NCBI GenBank assembly: GCA_903921365.1
Contig: CAIXPS010000030.1
Location: forward strand, 1-37,619
Length of the DNA: 37,619 bases
From: an uncultured bacterium
Lineage (GTDB): Bacteria; Chloroflexota; Anaerolineae; J036; Brachytrichaceae
Direction: 5' to 3'
In this document: positions 16,018 to 23,220 of the stretch, piece by piece
Layout: every line of letters begins with the position of its first letter
Position numbering within the stretch: position 1 is the stretch's first letter
Made by a program: the position numbers and the translations under genes
The notes under the pieces: model-generated
Seen by the model: the letters and a program-made list of their open reading frames with translations, nothing else
Told to the model about the DNA's origin: nothing
The model's database searches: none

Positions 16018-17133
16018 ATGGCAAAAAACCAACCCCGCACCCCTTCGCGGCCGCAGACCTACTATATTGAGGCCGATGTAGCCGAAGGGCTGGCAGCCGT
16101 CTCCACCGCGGAGATTCGCTTCCGCTTCCAGAAGTTCGTGAATTTTTACTCAACGATCAAACCCGGTAAAGAGGATGCGACAGACGACGCGGGCGGCGTC
16201 GTCCTGTTCAGCTACGACAATGCGTTGAGCGAATTGCTCAAACTGCAGACGGTTCAATCGCTCTATCTGTTGCAGCGATATCCAATCGCGCGCCCGAAGG
16301 CCCTTCTGGGCGACGAACACTTGCGCAACGTGCGCGCGCAGATCGCGACGGTGCGCGCCTTGTATCCCGACGGCGTGTTCAAGACGCTGCGCCTGAACGC
16401 CGCCGGATCCGATTCATCGGTAATGATGCGATTGAAGACCGAACTGGCTGAGTCGGAAGGACTGGCAATCAGCGAGGACGAGGCCGACCTGTTGATCCGC
16501 GTTCGCCCGACGCCGTCGATCCATGAAGACGATATCGGCTGGGACGTGCTTGTGCGCCTGTCGCCGCGCCCGCTGGCCACGCGCGCGTGGCGCGTGTGCA
16601 ACTTCGAAGGCGCGCTAAACGGCGCGGTGGCGCATGCGCTCGTGCGACTGACGCACCCGAACCCGCGCGACGTGTACTTGAATATCGCGTGTGGGTCAGG
16701 GACGCTCATGATCGAGCGGCAGTTGGCAGGGCCGGCGCGTCAGATCATCGGGGTCGACATCGATCCTGCGGCATTGGCATGCGCGCAACAGAACGTGATT
16801 GCAGCGGGCGCGAAGCAACACGTCACACTGCATCGCGGCGACGGACGCGCACTGCCGCTGCCGGATCACAGCGTCAACGCGATCACCGCGGACCTGCCGT
16901 TCGGGCATCTGGTCGGATCGCACGCGGAAAACGTGCGACTGTATCCGCTCATCCTGCAGGAGGCGGCGCGAGTGGCGCGGCCGCACGCGTTCTTTGGCAT
17001 CATCACCCACGAAGTGCGCCTGATGGAACAACTGCTCGCAGCCGAAGACTGCGCATGGACGGTGGAAAAAACGCTTAAGGTCGAACTCGGCGGCCTGCAT
17101 CCGCGCATGTACGTATTACAGAAGAACCCTTAA
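16018..17133 (+). CDS. THUMP/Trm14-like RNA methyltransferase (SAM-dependent)
   Basis: A 371-residue protein. The N-terminal half (about 1-190) has the loose alpha/beta character of a THUMP-like or ferredoxin-like RNA-binding region. The C-terminal half is a class I methyltransferase: YLNIACGSGTLMIE (SAM-binding motif I), IIGVDIDPAALACAQQN (motif II), LHRGDGRALPLPDHSV and the catalytic ITADLPFGHLVGS, equivalent to the (N/D)-P-P-(Y/F) box of N2-guanine methyltransferases. This fits the UPF0020/Trm14/TrmN group that makes m2G in tRNA or rRNA; the target cannot be told. The SAM product, SAH, would be a substrate for a true SAH hydrolase, and an SAH-hydrolase-like gene stands directly upstream. 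The ATG has only a weak ribosome binding site. Confidence 0.8.
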   Translation: MAKNQPRTPSRPQTYYIEADVAEGLAAVSTAEIRFRFQKFVNFYSTIKPGKEDATDDAGGVVLFSYDNALSELLKLQTVQSLYLLQRYPIARPKALLGDEHLRNVRAQIATVRALYPDGVFKTLRLNAAGSDSSVMMRLKTELAESEGLAISEDEADLLIRVRPTPSIHEDDIGWDVLVRLSPRPLATRAWRVCNFEGALNGAVAHALVRLTHPNPRDVYLNIACGSGTLMIERQLAGPARQIIGVDIDPAALACAQQNVIAAGAKQHVTLHRGDGRALPLPDHSVNAITADLPFGHLVGSHAENVRLYPLILQEAARVARPHAFFGIITHEVRLMEQLLAAEDCAWTVEKTLKVELGGLHPRMYVLQKNP

Positions 17134-17145
17134 CCCTGCACACAT

Positions 17146-17196
17146 CCTTGCGAAGGTTGCCTTGAGGCGCATCATTCAAGTTCAACCTTCGCAAGG
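17146..17196. promoter_or_regulatory. long inverted repeat in the methyltransferase-glnS spacer
   Basis: Arms CCTTGCGAAGGTTG (17146-17159) and CAACCTTCGCAAGG (17183-17196) pair perfectly over 14 bases. Inside them CTTGA/TCAAG adds five more pairs after a small bulge, leaving a ten-base loop. It lies 63 bases before glnS. No T-run follows, so it may be a leader hairpin, an operator, or a terminator of the gene before it. Confidence 0.75.
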
Positions 17197-17259
17197 AGAA
17201 CTGATCGTCTCGTGCTATAGTAAATTCTTTAATATTGCGAGAAAGGATATCTGCGACTT

Positions 17260-18963
17260 ATGCCCACCGACGAGACCGTCGTTTCCAAAGACTTCATCCG
17301 CGACCTAATTGATGAGGACATGCGCTCCGGCCGATTTGGCGCGCGCGTCCACACGCGCTTCCCGCCCGAGCCAAATGGCTACCTGCATATCGGCCATGCC
17401 ATGTCGATCAACCTGAACTATGGCATCGCCCGCGACTACGGCGGCAAATTCAACCTGCGCTTCGATGATACCAACCCCACCAAAGAGGAACAGGAATATG
17501 TCGACTCCATCATGGCCGACGTGCGCTGGCTAGGCGTCGACTGGGAAGACCGCTTGTTCTTCGCCTCAGATTACTTCGACCAGCTCTGCGAATGGGCCAT
17601 CCAGCTCATCAAGACGGGCAATGCTTACGTATGCGACCTGAACGCAGACGAGATGCGCCAATATCGCGGCACGCTGACCGAGCCCGGCCGCGACAGCCCG
17701 TATCGCAACCGCACTATCGAGGAAAACCTCGACCTGTTCGAGCGCATGCGCCAGGGCGAGTTTCCCGATGGGACGCGCACGCTGCGCGCCAAAATCGACA
17801 TGGCATCGCCGAACTTGAACATGCGCGACCCGGTGATGTATCGCATCCTGCACGCCACCCATCACCGCACCGGCGACAAGTGGCACATCTATCCGATGTA
17901 CGACTACGCGCACGGACAGTCGGACTCGATCGAGGGCATCACTCATTCGATCTGCACTCTCGAGTTCGAAGATCACCGCCCGCTCTACGATTGGTGCCTG
18001 GATACGCTGGGCATCTATCACCCACAACAGATCGAGTTTGCGCGCAAGGCGCTTACCTACACGGTGTTAAGCAAACGCAAGCTAATCGAGCTGGTGAAAA
18101 ATAACTACGTGAACGGCTGGGACGACCCGCGCATGCCGACTATCTCCGGGCTGCGCCGGCGCGGATACACGCCCGAAGCGGTGCGCGAATTCTGCGCGCG
18201 CCTGGGCGTCTCCAAGGCCAACAGCATCGCCGATTTCCAGCAATTGGAAGCGTGCGTGCGTGAAGACCTGAACAAGCACACCGCGCGCGTGATGGTAGTG
18301 CTGAAACCTGTCAAGGTCGTGATCGAGAACTATCCGGAAGGAGAGGTCGAGTGGATTGACGCCGACAACAACCCTGAAGACCCGGCCGCCGGCACGCGCA
18401 AGCTGCCGTTCTCGCGCGAGTTGTACATCGAGGCCGATGACTACCGCGAGGATGCGCCGAAGGGCTGGTTCCGCATGAGTCCGGGGCGCGAGGTGCGATT
18501 GAAGCACGGTTACTTCATCAAGTGCCACACTGCGGTGAAGAACGCGCAGGGCGAGGTCGTCGAGCTGCGTTGCACCTACGACCCCGCCTCCGCCGGCGGC
18601 AGCACCCCCGACAATCGCAAAGTTCAGGGCACGCTGCACTGGGTGAGCGCCACGCACGCCGTCGACGCCGAGGTGCGGCTGTATGAGCAACTGTTCAACA
18701 AGCCCAACCCCGACGATGTGCCGCCAGGCGGCGACTACAAGGCCAACCTCAACCCCAACTCGCTGACCGTGCTGGCTGGCGCCAAGGCTGAGCCCGGCCT
18801 CGCGACTCTTAACGGTGGCGAGCGGTTCCAGTTCATGCGCCAGGGCTACTTCTGCGCCGACCCCGACTCACGTCCGGGCAAGCCGGTCTTCAACCGCACC
18901 GTCACGCTCAAGGACACGTGGGGCAAAGCCGAGAACAAGCCACAAGGAAAGAAGAGCGGGTAG
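17260..18963 (+). CDS. glnS: glutaminyl-tRNA synthetase
   Basis: A 567-residue class I synthetase that charges tRNA-Gln directly. [21 protein letters not shown] holds the HIGH motif with the PPEPNG lead-in specific to Gln[20 protein letters not shown] is the GlnRS/GluRS signature, and VLSKRKL is the KMSKS equivalent. The last 240 residues (from about [20 protein letters not shown]) form the two beta-barrels that read the anticodon. Length and domain order match bacterial GlnRS. Most bacteria make Gln-tRNA by amidation instead, so this suggests direct charging here. It stands alone on the plus strand, converging with the atp genes. AAGGA lies about 12 bases before the ATG, a rather long spacing. 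Confidence 0.97.
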   Translation: MPTDETVVSKDFIRDLIDEDMRSGRFGARVHTRFPPEPNGYLHIGHAMSINLNYGIARDYGGKFNLRFDDTNPTKEEQEYVDSIMADVRWLGVDWEDRLFFASDYFDQLCEWAIQLIKTGNAYVCDLNADEMRQYRGTLTEPGRDSPYRNRTIEENLDLFERMRQGEFPDGTRTLRAKIDMASPNLNMRDPVMYRILHATHHRTGDKWHIYPMYDYAHGQSDSIEGITHSICTLEFEDHRPLYDWCLDTLGIYHPQQIEFARKALTYTVLSKRKLIELVKNNYVNGWDDPRMPTISGLRRRGYTPEAVREFCARLGVSKANSIADFQQLEACVREDLNKHTARVMVVLKPVKVVIENYPEGEVEWIDADNNPEDPAAGTRKLPFSRELYIEADDYREDAPKGWFRMSPGREVRLKHGYFIKCHTAVKNAQGEVVELRCTYDPASAGGSTPDNRKVQGTLHWVSATHAVDAEVRLYEQLFNKPNPDDVPPGGDYKANLNPNSLTVLAGAKAEPGLATLNGGERFQFMRQGYFCADPDSRPGKPVFNRTVTLKDTWGKAENKPQGKKSG

Positions 18964-18983
18964 ACTTTACAATACGAAAAACA

Positions 18984-19025
18984 AAAGGGGCGTTACTGTT
19001 CAGATCTGAACAGTAACGCCCCTTT
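18984..19025. terminator. perfect 42-base palindrome, likely bidirectional terminator
   Basis: Each half is 21 bases, from AAAGGGGCGTT to the centre AGATCT and back, without mismatch. It lies 20 bases after the glnS stop and 26 bases after the atpF-H stop, between convergent genes. On the minus strand the stem is followed by TTTTGTTTTT, so an intrinsic terminator is best supported for the nuo-atp transcript; on the plus strand only TTT follows. Confidence 0.9.
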
Positions 19026-19051
19026 GAGAGCGCCTAACGAAAAGATAAGTG

Positions 19052-19837
19052 TTACGCGTTCAACGACTGGCGCAACGAGTTCAATTTGCCGGAGACACTG
19101 CCGTCGACGACCTTGTCACCGACGCGGACAACGAGTCCACCCAGGATGCCTGGGTCGACATCAAAGCTCACTTCTCCAAGCTGGCCGACCTGCTTGCTCA
19201 AGTCGGCAGTGACCACGGCCTGCTCATCGGCATTCAACGGTAACGCTGAAGTGACGGTAACGTTGGCTGGGCCGCTGACTTCCACGCCCGAGAGCAACGT
19301 GGCGGGAACCTTGGCGAAAAAGTCTTCGATCAAAGCCTGCTGGCGCTGCGCGTCCAGCGAATCACCGATGATCTTGTTGGCAACCGCCATTGCGAGTGCG
19401 CTGACTTGCGGACGCAAGCCGGCCAGCATCTGGTTGCGCTCGGCGGTCGCATCGATGCGCGCCTGCGCCTTGATGCGCTCGGCATCGGCCTGGGCATCCT
19501 TGCGGACGCGCTCCAAGTCGGCCTGGGCGCTCTGCAACGTGTCGGCGCGCAGTTTTTGCGCTTCGACCGCGGCTTCGCTCAAGCGGGCCTGATAGTCTTT
19601 CTCGACGTTGGACAGGCGCTCGTCGGCCTTGCGCGCGTTCTCAAGGCTTTCATCGATGCGCGCGCGGCGATTCTCCAACCCCTTCAAGATTGGCTTGATA
19701 ATCAACCCATTCAGGAACAGGAGCAGGAAAATGAAGTTAACGATCTGTGCGATGATCAGAAAGGCGTTGATGCCCAGTCCGCCAAAAGCGTCGCCGCCGC
19801 CGCCGGCCATCACGCGGGTAAGTGCTAGAAACTCCAA
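19052..19837 (-). CDS. atpF: ATP synthase b subunit fused to the C-terminal domain of delta
   Basis: A 261-residue fusion. A short N-terminus, one membrane helix (about 24-44, INAFLIIAQIVNFIFLLLFL) and a long charged coiled coil (about 55-160) make up the b subunit stalk. After a hinge, residues about 188-261 match the C-terminal domain of the delta/OSCP subunit, ending PGILGGLVVRVGDKVVDGSV. The helical N-terminal domain of delta, which normally binds the tip of F1 alpha, is not visible. The start is a TTG at 19837, chosen because GGAGG lies six bases upstream; the longer frame reaches back into atpE. No F1 genes follow: the next feature is the palindromic terminator. Confidence 0.85.
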   Translation of the reverse strand: MEFLALTRVMAGGGGDAFGGLGINAFLIIAQIVNFIFLLLFLNGLIIKPILKGLENRRARIDESLENARKADERLSNVEKDYQARLSEAAVEAQKLRADTLQSAQADLERVRKDAQADAERIKAQARIDATAERNQMLAGLRPQVSALAMAVANKIIGDSLDAQRQQALIEDFFAKVPATLLSGVEVSGPANVTVTSALPLNADEQAVVTADLSKQVGQLGEVSFDVDPGILGGLVVRVGDKVVDGSVSGKLNSLRQSLNA

Positions 19838-19865
19838 TGCAAACCTCCAATCCCTAATCTCTCTG

Positions 19866-20108
19866 TTAGATGGCGAACAATAGAAGGAACGCGATAACCA
19901 GCGCGAAAATGGCGAGTGACTCGGCAAACGCAATGACAAGAATCATGTACGTCTGCAGCGTCGATGTCACTTCGGGATTGCGCCCGATTGAGATCAACGC
20001 GCCCAGGCCGGCCAGACCGATGCCAATGCCGGGGCCAATCATGCCTGCGCCGCCCGCGATGCCTGCGCCAACAAGTTTACCAAGTTGTTTTGCTGCTTCT
20101 GGATCCAT
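19866..20108 (-). CDS. atpE: ATP synthase c subunit (rotor ring)
   Basis: An 80-residue hairpin of two membrane helices that forms the rotating ring of Fo. The first helix has the glycine-rich packing pattern (GAGIAGGAGMIGPGIGIG). The polar loop is GRNPE, and the ion-binding Glu63 lies in the second helix (AFAESLAIFAL). The position that is Gln in sodium-binding rings (GxGQG) is Ile here, which argues for protons as the coupling ion; this is inference by comparison. It lies between atpB and atpF-H, in the usual Fo gene order. Confidence 0.95.
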   Translation of the reverse strand: MDPEAAKQLGKLVGAGIAGGAGMIGPGIGIGLAGLGALISIGRNPEVTSTLQTYMILVIAFAESLAIFALVIAFLLLFAI

Positions 20109-20159
20109 TCAACCTTCTCCCTTTTTGAAGTCGTGACTAAGTAATGTGTAATTCTTGTT

Positions 20160-21251
20160 TTAGTGTTCGGTGTGCGCCACTGCGAGTGACGTAAACACAA
20201 CGATCAACATCATGAACACGAAGGCCTGGATGATTGCAATAGCAAACTCCAGAGCCAGGAACAATGTCGGCAGCACCATCGGCATAATGAACGCCATGAC
20301 GAACACGAGGATCGAACCGGCGAACATGTTGCCGAAAAGTCGGAACGAGAACGAAATGATGCGGATGAACTCCGACAACAATTCGAGGAAGCCGACACCG
20401 AACTGAATGTAGTTAATCAAGCCGGTCATGCCGGAACCGGCATGGCGCAACGTGCTGAACCTGAAGAAGTTCCCAAAGTAGCGCACGCCGTTAGCGCGCA
20501 CACCCTGGATTTCAATAAACAGGAAAGCGATTATCGCCATCGCCAACGTGGTGCTCAGGTCAGAGGTGGCGCGCCGCAGGAACGGCACCACGATCACGCC
20601 GCCCTGGGACGTTTGTGCAGAGGGCGAATCAGAAGTGATCGAGGCCACGGCCGCATTTCCTCCCGCAGCCTCGGGCTTGAAACCGCAGTCCTTGGCAAAA
20701 TCGGTATTGATCTTCTGGCCGGTCACAAGCGTGACGCCGCCTGTATTCACCGAACAGAACCCGCCTGTGGCGACGCGTTCAACCACGCCGATAGACTCAA
20801 CGCCCGGGAGCAATTCAAACAACCCGGCGATCATGATGAATGTGAATGCAGTGACGGCAATCGGAACAACTGCGCGGGCGCGCGCGCCCAGCGTCGGCAC
20901 GATGTACTGCTTGTACAGCATCTCGATATAGGCTTCCCACGCGTTGGTGAACCAGTTCTTTGGCTTTTCGCCGATGCCGCGCCGCCCAAGAATAACCAGG
21001 ACGATGATGACCGCATCAACGATCAGTGTGGTGAAGAGCGTGTTATACAGGCCAACCTTCATGCCGAAGATCATGATGGCGGGTTGCACGATCAATTCGG
21101 AAGGAACTGAAATTGTCGGGATGAATGCCTTGAATGTGACATCCTGGCCGTTGATGGGGAACGCAATGCCCTGGCCAAAGTTGCCCAGCATGCACCCGAT
21201 CACGCACGCGAAGATCATAAACGCGAGAAGCAATATGGTTCTTGGTTTCAT
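20160..21251 (-). CDS. atpB: ATP synthase a subunit with long inserted loop
   Basis: A 363-residue membrane protein forming the ion half-channels next to the c ring. The essential Arg is R304 in SFSFRLFGNMFAG, and the RRATSDLSTTLAMAIIAF helix (about 226-243) matches the usual TxDLNxTLAL segment. It is far longer than the common 220-290 residues. About 65 extra residues (about 155-222), Gly/Thr/Ser-rich with Cys166 and Cys189, separate the LFELLPG helix from that segment and probably form an extracytoplasmic loop. An N-terminal hydrophobic segment (about 4-22) may be an extra helix or signal anchor. It follows the AtpZ-like gene, as in standard operons. Confidence 0.93.
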   Translation of the reverse strand: MKPRTILLLAFMIFACVIGCMLGNFGQGIAFPINGQDVTFKAFIPTISVPSELIVQPAIMIFGMKVGLYNTLFTTLIVDAVIIVLVILGRRGIGEKPKNWFTNAWEAYIEMLYKQYIVPTLGARARAVVPIAVTAFTFIMIAGLFELLPGVESIGVVERVATGGFCSVNTGGVTLVTGQKINTDFAKDCGFKPEAAGGNAAVASITSDSPSAQTSQGGVIVVPFLRRATSDLSTTLAMAIIAFLFIEIQGVRANGVRYFGNFFRFSTLRHAGSGMTGLINYIQFGVGFLELLSEFIRIISFSFRLFGNMFAGSILVFVMAFIMPMVLPTLFLALEFAIAIIQAFVFMMLIVVFTSLAVAHTEH

Positions 21252-21309
21252 GTGTCTTTATTCGTTAATCCAACTACGATCTTAGTTCCAAGTTTACTGG
21301 CAATTCCGG

Positions 21310-21654
21310 TCAAACGCTAGTGATCGGCGGGCGCATGGGCCCATCCGTCTGTTTCTCTGGCGCAGGTGCGCGCTGGCTCTCAAGATAGGCCTCATACTCC
21401 GCGCGGGCTTTGGCCGATGCGCGCATGGCGATGCGGTAAGTCAACCACACAGACAATGGCAGCGCAATAAACGCAAGTCCCAGTGTAAAAAGCGGCTTTG
21501 TCGCAAGCCGCGCGTCAATAAACAGCCCGAGTGCCAGCGAACCGATCATCAGGCCGCCAATCACAAGTCCCACCTGAACGACCATTCCCGCGAGAACCGC
21601 CGGCGGCAGTGCGCGTGTCAATATGACGATAGGTGATTCCTTCCGAGTGCTCAT
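21310..21654 (-). CDS. AtpZ/AtpI-like small membrane protein of the ATP synthase operon
   Basis: A 114-residue protein with two membrane helices (about 18-45 and 52-72), joined by the short loop GLFIDARLATKP. The pattern GGLMIGSLALGLFID...LGLAFIALPLSVWLTYRIA matches the AtpZ/AtpI families, which help assemble the c ring or carry magnesium. A charged C-terminal tail (about 76-114) follows. It sits directly before atpB, where atpI or atpZ is normally found, and 26 bases after nuoN, so it links the nuo and atp parts of the cluster. Confidence 0.75.
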   Translation of the reverse strand: MSTRKESPIVILTRALPPAVLAGMVVQVGLVIGGLMIGSLALGLFIDARLATKPLFTLGLAFIALPLSVWLTYRIAMRASAKARAEYEAYLESQRAPAPEKQTDGPMRPPITSV

Positions 21655-21680
21655 GAGCTTGTGAATTTTAGCACAACGCG

Positions 21681-23201
21681 CTAATTCAATATAGTCTGTA
21701 ACGATTTGGCCGCCGCCAACGCCAGATCCCAGAACGGCGTTGAGACAAGGGTGATAATCAACACGGCTGCGGATGTGATCAGCACCACCCAGCCCGTCAC
21801 CGCAGGTATTGGGAATGGACGGCTTTCGTTCGGGCTGCGCTCCACGTACATGGCCCGAACCACGCCTAGATAGTAGAACACTGAGATCAGGACATTGATG
21901 ACGCCGACCACGACCAGCCCGATCAGGTTCTCATCGACGGCCGAGCGGAACAGGAACAGCTTGCCGACGAAACCGACCAGCGGCGGCGCGCCAGTCAGGC
22001 TCAACAACACTGCCACCATTGCAAGCGCCAGATAGGGCGAGCGCCGCGCCAGTCCGCTGAAATCCTTTAAGTTATCGCCGCCCGCGCGTTGCGCCACCAG
22101 CCCGACGATGGCGAAGGCGCCGATGTTGGTGAACATATAGGTGGCGATGTAAAAAATTACGCCCGCAATCGCGTTGGGCTCAGCGCCGTTGACCTCGCCA
22201 CGGCTGGCTGCATACGCCAGCGCAGTGACGCCAATCATGATGTAACCGGCCTGCGCAATGCTGGAATATGCCAGCATCCGCTTGACACTCGTTTGCGTGA
22301 TCGCCAACAGGTTGCCGAGGAACATGGTCAGGATCGCCACGGGTTGCATCATCGCCACCCACACCTGCGTCGCGGGTGTAGGCGCCAGAGGAGAGAACGC
22401 GTAGAGCAGAAAGCGGATCATGATGGCGAACCCGGCCGCCTTGGACGCGGTGCTGATGAAGCCCGTGACTGGCGTCGGTGCGCCGTCATACACATCCGGC
22501 GCCCAGAAGTGGAACGGCACGGCTGTGGTCTTGAATGCAAAGCCGATCATCACGAGCAGCAGAGCGAACACGCCAACCATGTGCGGCGACTCCGGCGCGG
22601 TGAGGGCTGCGGCGATCTTTTCATAACCGGTCTGACCGCTCAAGCCATAGACCAAGCTCAAGCCATACAGCATGATGGTCGAGCTGACGGCCCCGAAGAT
22701 GAAGTACTTCATGCCTGCTTCGGCGCTGCGCGGTGTGTCGCGCATGAAGCCAGCCAGCAGGTACAACGCCATGCTGGAGGTTTCGGTGGCGAGGAACAGG
22801 AGGATGATGTCGTTGGCAGAAGCCATCAGGCACATGCCCATCGTGGCCAGGATCACGAGCGCAAAAAACTCGCCGCCCGCGCGCACAGGTTTGAAGTCAA
22901 TGGAAAGGAGACAGGTGAGCGCGCCAGCGACAATGAAGACAGCGTCGAAGACGTAGGCATACAAGTCGTGGCGGATCATGCCGCCGAGCAATACCGCGCC
23001 TTTATCGGCGGGAGGCGCAAGCACGGTCGCCAGCACCATCACCACCAGCACGCCAATCGCCGAGAGCATGCCAAGCACGCGCCGGTTTAACTGCGGCAGT
23101 TTCAGGAAGTCCAGCGACAGGATGAAAAATGCCCAGAAGGTCAGGCCGATCTCTGGCGCAACTGCGAGTAAATCAGATGGGTTGAATTGTGTACCGAACA
23201 T
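21681..23201 (-). CDS. nuoN: NADH-quinone oxidoreductase subunit N
   Basis: A 506-residue membrane protein with about 14 helices, one of the three antiporter-like proton-pumping subunits of complex I. Key residues are kept: Glu140 in FLATETSSMALYLL (TM5), Lys165 in GMKYFIFGA, and Lys224 in GFAFKTTAVPFHFWAPDVYDGAP, the broken-helix motif. This is the last nuo gene before the ATP synthase genes, in the usual terminal position of bacterial nuo operons. It starts 19 bases after the second nuoM. No strong ribosome binding site precedes the ATG. Confidence 0.95.
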   Translation of the reverse strand: MFGTQFNPSDLLAVAPEIGLTFWAFFILSLDFLKLPQLNRRVLGMLSAIGVLVVMVLATVLAPPADKGAVLLGGMIRHDLYAYVFDAVFIVAGALTCLLSIDFKPVRAGGEFFALVILATMGMCLMASANDIILLFLATETSSMALYLLAGFMRDTPRSAEAGMKYFIFGAVSSTIMLYGLSLVYGLSGQTGYEKIAAALTAPESPHMVGVFALLLVMIGFAFKTTAVPFHFWAPDVYDGAPTPVTGFISTASKAAGFAIMIRFLLYAFSPLAPTPATQVWVAMMQPVAILTMFLGNLLAITQTSVKRMLAYSSIAQAGYIMIGVTALAYAASRGEVNGAEPNAIAGVIFYIATYMFTNIGAFAIVGLVAQRAGGDNLKDFSGLARRSPYLALAMVAVLLSLTGAPPLVGFVGKLFLFRSAVDENLIGLVVVGVINVLISVFYYLGVVRAMYVERSPNESRPFPIPAVTGWVVLITSAAVLIITLVSTPFWDLALAAAKSLQTILN

Positions 23202-23220
23202 ATTGACGTTTTCCCGTTTG

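Noticed and set aside
19866-20108. Sodium-driven c ring
   Set aside because: The Gln of the sodium-binding pattern in helix 1 is Ile, although Glu-Ser is present in helix 2.
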